Both the position numbers and the translations under genes were made by a program. The notes under the pieces are model-generated. The model ran no database searches, had not been told where the DNA came from, and worked only from the letters and a program-made list of their open reading frames with translations. Positions 42,630 to 51,749 of a stretch of 64,000 bases of DNA are shown here, in pieces. Within the stretch, counting starts at the first letter, position 1. Each line of letters opens with the position of its first letter. The stretch comes from Linum tenue. Its lineage: Eukaryota; Streptophyta; Magnoliopsida; Malpighiales; Linaceae. Location: contig CAMGYJ010000011.1 in NCBI GenBank assembly GCA_946122785.1, forward strand, positions 40,822,513 to 40,886,512, given 5' to 3'.

Positions 42630-45150
42630 TGTTACACCCCGCTCTTTCTAAAATTTAAAATGACTATTCTACCCTTGGAGAAAATTTTCAACTCCCACCG
42701 TGATATTTTAGAGGATTTAATACGTGATCAAACGGTTCGAACGGTGTCGAATTTCGATATAAAACGACAAAGTTATGGACGTAGTTGGGTTTTAGAGGTT
42801 GAACCAAGACCCATACAAAGAGCTGGGCCAAGGGCCTGGGTCTGTTGTTATGGGAGGCCACTGTGGTGGGCTTAAGCCCAGTTGGAGGAAAAAAAAATTG
42901 TGTTGTTAAAAAAAAGTTGAGGGAAAGGAGTTTTTGGGACGAGGCCCAACCTGGTCACAAAAAGAAAAAAAAAAGCAAGGGCTTAAGCCCAACTCGTTGT
43001 GGTCGCAAAAACGGAGGGGAGGAGGAGGCTGGCTGGCGGCCCAGAGGAAAGAAGAAAGAAGATGGGGCTAAGCCCGTTGTGAGAAGGAAAGAAGAAAGAC
43101 GAGATGGATTCCAAGGAAGAGTGGCATGCGAAGGAGAAAGAAGAGGTTTGTCTTCTCGTGGATGGCCGCCGACGAGGGAAGCTGAAGCAGTCAAGCAGAG
43201 TCCAGCGGCGGTTGGAATTCCACCGGAAAATCGTGGGTAACGGAAGCAATAATGTTGGGGCTTTAATTGCCGGTTATTGGGAGTTTTAATTGGCTTAGTT
43301 TCCTTCTCATTAAAAGGAGCAAAGACAGAGGAAGAGAGGCAAAAGAAACAAGCTGGGAAAACAGGGGAGAATCGAAGAAAAAGAGGAGAGCAGCGAACAT
43401 CTGTCCCTGGAAAGGCTAGATAGAGCCGGTACCAACAGGAATAGGAGCGAGGTGGGTCCGAAATAGGGTGGTGGCTCGGGGACGCAAGAAGAAGCCCGGA
43501 AGCTTAACGACGACGAGAAGCTTTGCTGTTGACTCCGACGTTGGCGGGGTAAAGGATAGCACGGTAACGTCGGTGAGGCAAAACGCTTACCCACCCAAAG
43601 TCCCAAACGATGAGGAATCTCGGCAATCCATCATTTCCCTCTGAACTGCGGCTGGAGAAGGGAAGTCGGAGGTGGGATTGATGGCGGCGGGAAGCTCCAA
43701 GCAGAAACGACAGTTGACGTGCCGTTGTTCGAGAAATAAGAGGAGGAACCAGAGGAAGGTGGCAGTGGCGGACTCGAGGAGGAAGGAGATGGCGGCTAGA
43801 TGCGGGGAATCCTGGACTCCGACGGTGACCGAGGAAGCGTGGAGGCCGGCGGCGGGAGGATGTCGGTGAGTTGTCCTCCTGTTTTATTGGAAACCAATGG
43901 CATCGAAGTGAAAATTTGATGAATAGTCAGTGGCGTATATGTCTTTTTGGAGTTGGGGAGATTTGGTAATAGTAAAGTAATTGTGAAGATTTAAGACGTT
44001 TAGGCGCCGTAAAGTAATTGTCCAGGCTTGGGTTGAGTTCGCAATTAGTAAATGTTTGGGTATCGGATTGGAAATAAGCCTTTTGGACTGAAATGTTGAA
44101 ATCAAAAAGTAGAAAGTGGTCTGGAGGACGAAATTGTGCGATTTTGGAAATTTGGGGCCGAATTGATAAGACCCAAAAATTTCGAGTACCATTTGGTAAT
44201 TTGCCATTTTGGGGAAAAAAGGTAATTTTCCATAATTTTGTGGGGAATCCCAGTTATGTTTGTTATTTTTGAGTAAGCGTGATTATGTGTGTGAGGCATC
44301 CCACCGCCTACTTAAGGTGGAGGCACGCGTTGTGCTATGTATGTGAATGTGTGTGGTTGTTGGTAATTGAACCCCCGGGTGGTTGGGTCACTACTGGACG
44401 CGGTAGATGGTCGGGTCACTGTTGGACGGCGAGACGCAACGCATCAGTTGATCGGGTATGTTTGGGTCACTACTGGACGGCGAGACGTAACGCAGTAGTT
44501 GACCGGGCATGGACTCGACGACGATACGTAACGCAATACCATTGCCTTGAGGATAGGGATACCGGACGACGATACGTAACGCGGTGATTCCCTAGTAATA
44601 AGTATATAAGTTAGGATAGAAGTAGAGAACTTCTATGAGATATCAAGGATTAGAAGTATTAAGGATGAAAGCGAGAACGTCTTTCATGTAAGAGGAAGTA
44701 ATTTCTAATAATGTGTTAGTAGGGTTTGCTTAGGGCAATGACCTTAGGAAGTAACGACGAGACTGACCCCTTCTCACTCACCTGGTTGAAGATGGGTTAG
44801 CGGTGGTGGATGCCGAGAAGGAGCAAGGCTAAGCGAGCAGTCGTACCAGCACTGATGAGAAGTCAAGGAGCTTGTGAGGAGTCAAGTTAGATGAGTTAAT
44901 TATTTTGTTCATGATTATGAGTTTATGTACTGGAGATTCAAGGTTCAAGATTCTGGGTTAAGTTCTTTTAAGTATTTTGATTTTTTTATAGAAGTATTTT
45001 GATATTGATTGCCCAAGTGTTGGGGCTTTTCGTTTGAAATTCTTAAATAATGACGGTTTGTTGATTTTAAAAAGTGGTTTAATTGCTCCGGAGTAACCGG
45101 TTTTGGGTTTGAGTTGTGGTTTGATTTTCGAAAAAGGTCGGGACATTTCA
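42630..45150 (+). mobile_element. Solo LTR, 2521 bp, probably Ty3/gypsy
   Basis: The block starts TGTTACACCCCGC and ends GGTCGGGACATTTCA, with flanks ATTCC (42625-42629) and GTTCC (45151-45155), a TSD with one change. Removing it restores the Copia-2 frame LQKKGMVTTLP. The interior has no retrotransposon domain. It holds long purine-rich tracts (42880-43900) and, at 44380-44590, four diverged repeats of ACGGCGAGACG(C/T)AACGCA. TGTTACACCCCG starts and long LTRs are common in chromovirus/Tekay elements, hence the gypsy guess. Orientation is assumed. Open frames of 60-130 codons in it are non-coding noise. Confidence 0.82.
44390..44590. repeat. Tandem repeat inside the solo LTR
   Basis: Units contain GGACGGCGAGACGTAACGCA or GACGACGATACGTAACGC and recur at roughly 50-60 bp spacing with TTGACCGGGCATG-like spacers. 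Confidence 0.7.
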
Positions 45151-45155
45151 GTTCC

Positions 45156-45985
45156 TTTCTTCTGCAGGTTGATAATCCCTTAATAACTAAGATGGCCAAA
45201 CCTTCTATGCCAATAATTCAGTGTGGCCATCTCCATTTTGTGACTTGGATACACTAAATGTTCTCTTTTGTTTAAGGTGCAGACAAGTCACAGTAAAGGA
45301 CAAACATGTGTTTGTCTTTATATGCAATTGCATGATTATTCTTCTAGACTCATGGAATACTTAGCAAGTATTCTTCTTGATTGCAAATTCTAGACCCCTT
45401 TCTTGTAACTAATCAAGACTTAGTAGATGAGTCTTTAGACCATGTATATAGAATGCGACTTGAATTTGCAAAGTCTACTAGTCGCTTCTTACTTTTACAA
45501 TGCCTTTCCTTTCCACCTCCAAATTTGCACCATTTCCAAGCTTGATAGTTCCCGTTCCAGAGTTCTTAAGATATGTAAACCAATCCTTGTTTTCTGTCAT
45601 GTGATTACTGCATCAAAAATCAAGAAACCACAAGATATCATGACTGGCATCCTTCTGAACTTTATCAGCCACAACCAACATCAATACATCCTCCTACATA
45701 TCCATAAACAGTGAGAAGTGAGCTTGCTAGTTATATTTGCTAGAGCATTCACTTCTAAAATGTTCAAATTTATAGCATTTGAAACATTCCACAAAATATC
45801 TGCTTATCTTCTTCCACGAACAGGATAGATAACCTCTTCCTCCTCTTCCACCCCCGTAGCCAATGTCATGAGTGATCTTGAGTGATTGATCATCTTTATT
45901 TTTTTCTTGTAAAGAGAATTAACGTATAGCTTATCTATGTCCAGAGATTCCTCTATAGAACATACCATATAATAAACCTTTCTAT
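45156..45985 (-). pseudogene. Copia-2 Gag C-terminal part to pre-integrase region
   Basis: Minus frames read RKVYYMVCSIEESLDIDKLY (46000-45930), the Gag block before the zinc knuckle, followed by EEEEEVIYPVRGRR. Further on comes KMEMATLNYWHRRFGHLS-like sequence (about 45230-45170), the GAG-pre-integrase start, ending LQKKG at the solo-LTR junction. Zinc knuckle and protease are not recoverable by eye. Confidence 0.65.
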
Positions 45986-45992
45986 CAAGGTT

Positions 45993-46527
45993 AGGGATGA
46001 CAAAAATATCCGCAAACGTGGATATCCGCACAAATCTGACCTAATTGGGTAGCATTTGACCTAACGTGGATATCCGTAAAACCCAAACCTGAATATTGCG
46101 GGTATTGGGTGGACATAGTTTTCTCACTATCCAACCCAGACCGTCCAATTATACACATGCATATTATTTTGTCTAACATCATCATTATTTTACTCAACAT
46201 ATTTTATATTTAGCATATAAATATAATATTTTCTTGAAAGTGTATAGTGTTTAATTAACTTTCTTCATTTTAGTGATTATTATCATACTTTTCCTCTTAG
46301 ATAATGTGAGTATACGTGTGAATGTTAACATGTTGATTGGAGTTATAGAGAGATATTATTACCCATGGATAACCGTGGATACCCAAAATCCAAACGAGTA
46401 TGGGCAAGGTTTTGACTTTTTATCCGACTTGTTTTTGGGTATGTATATGGATAAAACTCAAAACTACTTTGGGCAAGGTAACAGAAATATGCACTATCCG
46501 CCCTCGACTCAACCTGTTTCCATCCCT
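45993..46527. mobile_element. GGGATG-ended MITE in Copia-2 gag
   Basis: Starts AGGGATGACAAAAATATCCG and ends, inverted, AGGGATGGAAACAGGTTGAG; the interior is full of GGATA(T/C)CC motifs. It splits the Copia-2 Gag between VVKIVEKI-RTIT and LDRKVYYMVCSIEES. Its right half matches 4912-5140 (inverted). TSD not clear. Confidence 0.75.
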
Positions 46528-46530
46528 AGT

Positions 46531-46992
46531 TATGGTTCTCAAATCTTTTCCACTATCTTCACAACAAGCACAGAGTCACCACAATTTCTCATGTCATTTG
46601 CAACAACCATTACATGACCAAAGTAGTCAGTGACTATATCAACTTCTTTCATCACAAGAACCTCAAAATTTAGTCTGAGAGTTTGAAGTTGAGCCCTCTG
46701 AAACCCTGCCATTCACTTGGTACTTGATTTTCATCGAAACCCAGAGTTCTTTGGCAGTAGTATTGTTGGTGATTGTCTTGTGAATTGTCTGGTCTATAGA
46801 ACTAAAGAGATAGCTCTTTGCCTTCAAGTCTTTCAGTTTAAATCCTCCAATGTTTTTTCCTAGACTAGAGAGAGTTCCTCTCTTTCGGCATGTCCATGAA
46901 AGCCTGCAGTCACCACCATCCAATACTCTTTCCCTCATTAGGTTCTCCATCAACAAACTCCAATGATCATAGTCTCCATCAAATTTCGGAAT
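46531..46992 (-). pseudogene. Copia-2 Gag N-terminal part
   Basis: Minus strand IPKFDGDYDHWSLLMENLMR opens the Gag domain (AFPSIPKFDG when the MITE at 46994 is removed). KLKDLKAKSYLFSSIDQTIH, TTAKELWVSMKIKYQVNGRV and, after frameshifts, FEVLVMKEVDIVTDYF continue the UBN2-type Gag core. Several frameshifts. Confidence 0.78.
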
Positions 46993-46993
46993 A

Positions 46994-47518
46994 GGGGTGT
47001 GCAAACGGTTCGGTAAACCCGAACCGAACCAAACTGAAACCGAATTAAACCAAACCAAAACCGAAATAATGCTATTTGGTTCGAAATTTGGAAGGAAAAT
47101 ATGGATATTTCGGAAATCAGGGTTCTTTCAACAAAACTGAAATTCCGAATTTTCGACCAAAAGACCGAAATACTATAATTGCAACCTCCAAATGATGGAT
47201 TTTTATGTTTGTAGTTGTTTTTAGACTTAAATATTTGAATGTTTTTATGACTTATGTGTTCAAAAGTTTGATTGTATCATTGTTGATGCATATAATTGCA
47301 TATTTATTGTTTATATTAGGGTGAAAAATAATTTAAAAGTGAGAAGATGCAAGTAGCCTCACAAATTCAGTTTTGTGTGAAAAACCGAACCGACCGGTTT
47401 AAATTAACCGAACCGAATTATAATTCGGTTCGAATTCAGATTGAGGTTTGGGAGAATTCGGGGGCCCGATATTCATAATTTTGGTTCGGTCGAAATCGAA
47501 CCGATCGAATGCCCTCCC
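46994..47518. mobile_element. MITE with GGTTCGG-rich ends in Copia-2 gag
   Basis: Starts GGGGTGTGCAAACGGTTCGG and ends, inverted, GGGAGGGCATTCGATCGGTT. Flanked by ATA (46991-46993 and 47519-47521). Deleting it with one ATA restores AFPSIPKFDGDYDHW in Copia-2 Gag. The interior is dense in CCGAACCGAA motifs. Superfamily not assigned. Confidence 0.78.
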
Positions 47519-47682
47519 ATACTTGGAAATGCACGCTTGTGCAAAACTTCTACTCTCAACCATCTTTCCCTTTAATCACTCACCTTTCCCATAGATATGC
47601 ACACCTGAATACCCTCGTGTTTTTCCTAAACTCAATATGCACTCTTGACTGCTGAACACACACTAAACACCCCCAATATTTG

Positions 47683-47798
47683 GTTACTTGAGCTCTGATA
47701 GCACAATGTAACTCAATTTGAATGAAATCTGACAAATGTTTCAGTTACTTGAGCTCTGATAGCACAATGTAACTCAATTTGAATGAAATCTGACAAAT
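47683..47798 (-). repeat. 61-bp tandem duplication across the Copia-2 LTR/PBS junction
   Basis: A block beginning GTTACTTGAGCTCTGATAGC at 47683 recurs at 47744. On the minus strand each copy contains the end of the 5' LTR (GAGTTACA) followed by TTGTGCTATCAGAGCTC, a variant tRNA-Met PBS. Confidence 0.85.
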
Positions 47799-48103
47799 TT
47801 TATTCCACAAATAGAGATGGAACAAAGTACATGATTCCCAACCTCCAAATCTGGCTTTCAACTAACCGAACTATCCTAAAAACTACCTAACATACTACCA
47901 ATAACTGAAACACTAAGTTGTTGGCTTGGCTGCAGACTAAAGCATTATATGAACTCATTTAACATAATAACCAAACTTAAGCGATTGAACTAACAATTAA
48001 TCGAACGACATAGCACTGGACTCCAAACTTTTAAATTTTTCTGGGTGCCAACTTGGATAACTTAGCTGCGCTCCGGTTTAGATTCATCAATTCACTTCTA
48101 ACA
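47768..48103 (-). repeat. Copia-2 5' LTR
   Basis: On the minus strand begins TGTTAGAAGTGAATT at 48103 and ends TTGAGTTACA at 47768, followed by the PBS. Homologous but diverged from 34811-35219. Confidence 0.78.
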
Positions 48104-48662
48104 TTTTCTTGTTCCTCTGTACGGAAAAAATGTCTACAAAAATATAAGAGATCATAAACTGTAAGAAATCTACACAAGGAGAAACAAGGGGTTGAACTCT
48201 GATAATCTTGAATTTCTTTTAGGGATACATTAATCTCGTATTTATTCTGACCATTACACGACATATTCTCTTTAATGATTTTAATTTTTTGTTAGGAGAA
48301 GAATTTTAAAGTCATTTTTTACCATTGTATTTTATAGTCAGATTATGCAGGTTAATCATTTCTATAACCGGTTCCACAATTTGTACTTTGTACTCTCTCA
48401 CAAGATTTGAAAATAGTCTCTTATGTCTATTTGCTTTCTTGCTTTATCGATTTTGTTTTGCTATAACAAGTGGTATGTGAATTGTTGTTGTTTAGAGTTT
48501 AAGAAAATCAACAATGTCGGGTATGGAAATGAATGAATATCGAAAAAACTCATTGAAAGAAACAATTATGAGGGTAGAAGCACATTTGATGTTGGTTTCA
48601 TGGATGGAAGAAACACCAAGTCGATTTTGCGTGGCAAGTACCAAAATTGCTCAGCTTGTAGA
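48104..48662 (+). other. Unassigned block with an LTR/PBS-like junction
   Basis: CTATAACA at 48461-48468 followed by AG and TGGTATGTGA imitates an LTR end plus tRNA-Met PBS, and a 51-codon frame starts at ATG 48514 (MSGMEMNEYRKNSLKET). The frame is cut by the Copia-3 insertion (TSD GTAGA) and, rejoined, ends within two codons. It may be the relic of another LTR element; no domain is recognised. Confidence 0.35.
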
Positions 48663-48946
48663 TGTTAGTGAACGTCCAGTCCATGTATGACTTGTGATTG
48701 GCCCATGCACATGCATACTATTATTTGGCTGTTGGGCTTGGATTAAAGGAAAGTAGCCGAGTAGGGTTAGTTGCATTCGGCTACTGTATATATTCCTTCT
48801 TTGTAACACTTGAACAGGTTAAGCAATAACAGACGATAGCTCGGAGAGTATTGAAGCTCTCCCATAGATTAGTCCTGAACCTTTCAGGGATACCACGTAA
48901 ATCTGCGTCTCTTCATACTTTGATTTCTATTTCGATATGTGTAACA
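48663..48946 (+). repeat. Copia-3 5' LTR (284 bp)
   Basis: TGTTAGTGAACGTCCAG...GATATGTGTAACA. Contains a TATA-like CTGTATATATTCC. Confidence 0.9.
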
Positions 48947-48959
48947 TGGTATCATAGCA

Positions 48960-49560
48960 ATCAAACGACGATCCCGATCGCCTAAGATTCATCTTGATCC
49001 GAAGAACTATGTGGTGTGGGAATTTCAATTCTGCATCTTTGTTGAAGGCAAGGGTCTTCTCTCGATCCTTGATGCTACATCCAAGAAGCCAACGGTGCCT
49101 CCTGCTACTGAGCAGGCGTTGGAACGATGGGTTATGAACAATGCCATGGTTAAAACCTAGATCCTAGGCTCGGTTGACCCCTCCATAGTTTTGGGTTTTC
49201 GATTGTTTACCACTGCAGCAGAGATGTGGTCTCACCTCAAGGCTACGTACGCTACCTCCAATACGGCGCGCCAGTTTGAAATTGAGAATGAACTGGCTAC
49301 GTTGAAGCAAGGTGATTTAGATGTTGCTTCATACTACAATGCCTCGGTTAGGCTCTAGACCGAGGAATATCTTCTTTTGGCCTCACTTCGCTCCGCCGCC
49401 ATCTCCGAAGAAGTTCTGGCTTAGCGGAATCAATTCTGTCTTCTTCGTTTTCTGAAGCAACTCCGACCCGAGTTTGAATATGTCGGCTCAAGCTTACTCA
49501 ACTGAGATGACGTAAAACTTGATGGGGTTGTCAGCAGGCTTCTCTAGGAGGAAACACGCC
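48960..49560 (+). pseudogene. Copia-3 Gag
   Basis: One frame reads NYVVWEFQFCIFVEGKGLLS, EQALERWVMNNAMVKT, PSIVLGFRLFTTAAEMWSHL and TARQFEIENELATLKQGDLD, a copia Gag core. It is broken by TAG at 49158, 49356, 49422 and 49545 and TGA at 49503. Comparison with the usual sequence suggests TGG or CAG ancestors for the TAGs. A zinc-knuckle remnant may follow near 49700. Confidence 0.8.
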
Positions 49561-49957
49561 TTCGGACGCAAGAACGCCTTGACGTTCGCCTGGATGATAA
49601 CGAGGCATTGTTTTCGCCGATGTGCATCACTCTTAAGATTCCACTGCCTATGCTGCTCACCAGGCTCAGTTTCAGCGCCGAACTCCCTCATCCGAGCTGA
49701 CTTGTACGTTTTGCGAGGAGAAAGGCCATGTCTAGAAGCACTGCAAGAGGCGCAACTTCTATGTTTATTGCAAGCGCTCTGTTCCATCATTAGTGAGTGT
49801 CGCACTCTCCAGCGTCGACAACAGTATACTGCTTCTCGTAGCCGCCCTGAGACCGCTCCGCCCTAGCATGTCCCGTCACCACCTGCTTTTGCTGTTCAAC
49901 CTGTTGAGCCAGTCACCACTGCTCTCTCCACGGATGCGGTTGATAAAATGATTAACA

Positions 49958-50305
49958 ATGCCCTTCAGAAGTCCCTCCCTGTGGCAATCAACACTTCCCT
50001 TCACCACCCTTCAAGTCTCAGGTAAAGCCAAACCTTGGTTCTTGGACTCGGCTTGCTTTAATCACATGACGAGTGACTCCTCGTCTCTTCGTCATGTTAC
50101 CCCTGTCACTAACCTGCAGCTCCAGGTGGCGAACGGTGCCCATATGCCCGTTTTGGGTTGTGGTTCTATTACCCAGCCGAGAGCTACCTTGCATAATGTG
50201 ATCCATGTTCTCAAACTTCATCCGAACCTTGTCCATGTGGGCCAACTGATCGATGATAATTGCTCTATTTTGTTCGCACCTTTTGGGTGCTTTGTGCAGG
50301 ATTAG
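49958..50305 (+). pseudogene. Copia-3 aspartic protease
   Basis: KPWFLDSACFNHMTSDSSSL carries the protease site with DSA in the place of DSG. LQVANGAHMPVLGCGSI and NVIHVLKLHPNLVHVGQLID are the following conserved blocks. It ends FGCFVQD at a TAG. Confidence 0.8.
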
Positions 50306-50389
50306 TTCAGTGTCGGTATCTTCTTCTCGGGTGTCTAGGGGTTCGCGTCCGTCTTTTGTTTTTTTCTACTCAATCAAATATTAATTAGC

Positions 50390-50760
50390 AGCTTTGGCAT
50401 AATCGGTTAGGTCACCCAAACTCGGGTCGTTTACAATTGATGTTCAAACAACAGTTGCTTGGTAATAAATTTTCCACTTGTTCTTCATCTTTGTTGTGTT
50501 CTAGTTGCATCAAAGTTAAGGCCAAAAGCATATCTTTTCCTTCTAGTAGCACGGTCATTACTAATCCTTTTCACCTGGTACATACTGATTTGTGGGGTCC
50601 CGCCCCATTACTTTTCCAAAACTGTTTGGTGTGCTTTCCTTGGTTATAGCGATATCCATAAGGGGTACTTGTGTTTTGATCTTTCTCTTGGTCGTATTCG
50701 GATTGCTTGTCATGTCATCTTCTTTGAAAAAGTTATGTTCTACTCGTTTTCTTCGTCCGA
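50390..50760 (+). pseudogene. Copia-3 integrase with the catalytic core deleted
   Basis: GAG-pre-integrase HNRLGHPNSGRLQLM (about 50399-50445) and FSTCSSSLLCSSCIKVKAKS, HLVHTDLWGP lead to the first catalytic Asp. The sequence then jumps to WCAFLGYSDIHKGYLCFDL, the integrase C-terminus. The second Asp and the Glu regions (about 100 residues) are absent. Confidence 0.75.
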
Positions 50761-51179
50761 GTCTGTGTTTGCCCTCTTTTCCTCGACTCGGCAGCCTTCC
50801 TTCGATGATGATCTTGACCTTGCTGAAGACGACCTCCCTCCCGAGATGCCTCCCCCCCACTTCGCCCTCGTCTGCTCAACTCAGCCCCGCCTCCTCGCTG
50901 TCCAGCTCCACTTCCATGTCATCCAACTCCTCGGCTGCGAGTTCTTCCTCAGCTTCCACTGCCGCCGCATCCCCGCCATCGTCCCCAGTCGTTGCTCTTC
51001 GCAGTCCATGCATGCTAACTTTGGCCAGCCCCCATTAAGGTATGGTGATTTTTTTGCCCATGCAGTGGCCACTATTCCTATCCCAATGAGGTATTCTCAA
51101 GCCAAAGGGCATCCTCTTTGGGACCGCACCACGCAGGAAAAATTCACAGTGCTTGATGCTAATCGCACATGAACTATTG

Positions 51180-51744
51180 TTGATCACACCCTGCGCATAT
51201 CCCGGTTGTTGGTTGTCGATGGCTCTACAATCTGAAGTTTCTCCCCGACGGCAGTATTGAGCGGTATAAAGCTCGGGTTGTGGCCTAGGGGTTTACTCAG
51301 GAATATGGCATTGATTTCGGAGAGACGTTTGCACTCGTTGCAAAGATGCAAACCGTTAGTACTTTGCTGTCAGTTGCTGCTGTTTAGAATTGGCCACTTT
51401 TCCAGCTCGATATCAAGAATGTCTTCCTGCATGGTGACTTGAAGGAGGTTGTTTACATGGAGATACCCCCTGGTTATCCTCATGGGTTGCCACGTCAGGT
51501 CTGTCTTCTTCATCGGTCGTTATATGGGTTCAAGCAGGCGCCCTGGGCATTGTTCGAGAAATTTTAGCAGATTATCCTTGGGTTTGGTTTTCAGCACAGT
51601 CGGAATGATCATTCCTTGTTTACACAGACAACTACTCGGGGCAAGGTTTTTTTTTTATCTATGTTGATGACATGATTTTCACTGGCGATGATTCCATTGG
51701 TATTGATCGCCTAAAGGCGCATCTGTGTGCGTCTTTCAGTCCCA
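51180..51744 (+). pseudogene. Copia-3 reverse transcriptase, N-terminal part
   Basis: SIERYKARVVA*GFTQEYGI, FGETFALVAKMQTVSTLLSV, FQLDIKNVFLHGDLKEVVYM and LLHRSLYGFKQAPWALF are the copia RT blocks; the catalytic YVDD is at 51660-51671. Stops at 51286 (TAG) and 51385 (TAG) fall at conserved Gln codons. A frameshift sits at the T-run before YVDD. The frame is cut at 51749 by the Athila-like insertion after SFSPKD. Confidence 0.85.
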
Positions 51745-51749
51745 AAGAT

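Larger units (their letters stand above)
34811..48103 (-). mobile_element. Copia-2: old Ty1/copia element, host of four later insertions
   Basis: The 3' LTR (about 34811-35219) and 5' LTR (47768-48103) share TGTAA(A)CTCAATTTGAATG, AGATGGAAC(A/T)AAGTACATGAT and GACTCCAAACTT over their lengths but are well diverged. Possible TSD TTTTT (34806-34810) and TTTTC (48104-48108). On the minus strand, gag lies at 47000-46530 and 45985-45804, pre-integrase and integrase at about 45250-45156 and 42629-42285, RT at 41627-40639, and RNase H at 40440-40381 and 35582-35300. It is interrupted by MITEs (46994-47518, 45993-46527), a solo LTR (42630-45150) and Copia-1 (35583-40380). Without these it would be about 4.9 kb, normal for copia. 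Confidence 0.85.

Noticed and set aside
42845..43606. Open frames up to 131 codons in the purine-rich region
   Set aside because: They sit inside the solo LTR; low-complexity Lys/Gly/Glu composition and antisense frames of equal length indicate chance.
48461..48480. An additional intact LTR retrotransposon starting at an LTR/PBS-like junction
   Set aside because: Only the junction-like sequence is present; no second LTR or coding domain was found, so it is recorded just as an unassigned block.
50459..51172. 237-codon frame in Copia-3
   Set aside because: Only its middle (about 50640-50720) matches integrase; the rest is out-of-frame linker between integrase and RT, so it is not a separate gene.
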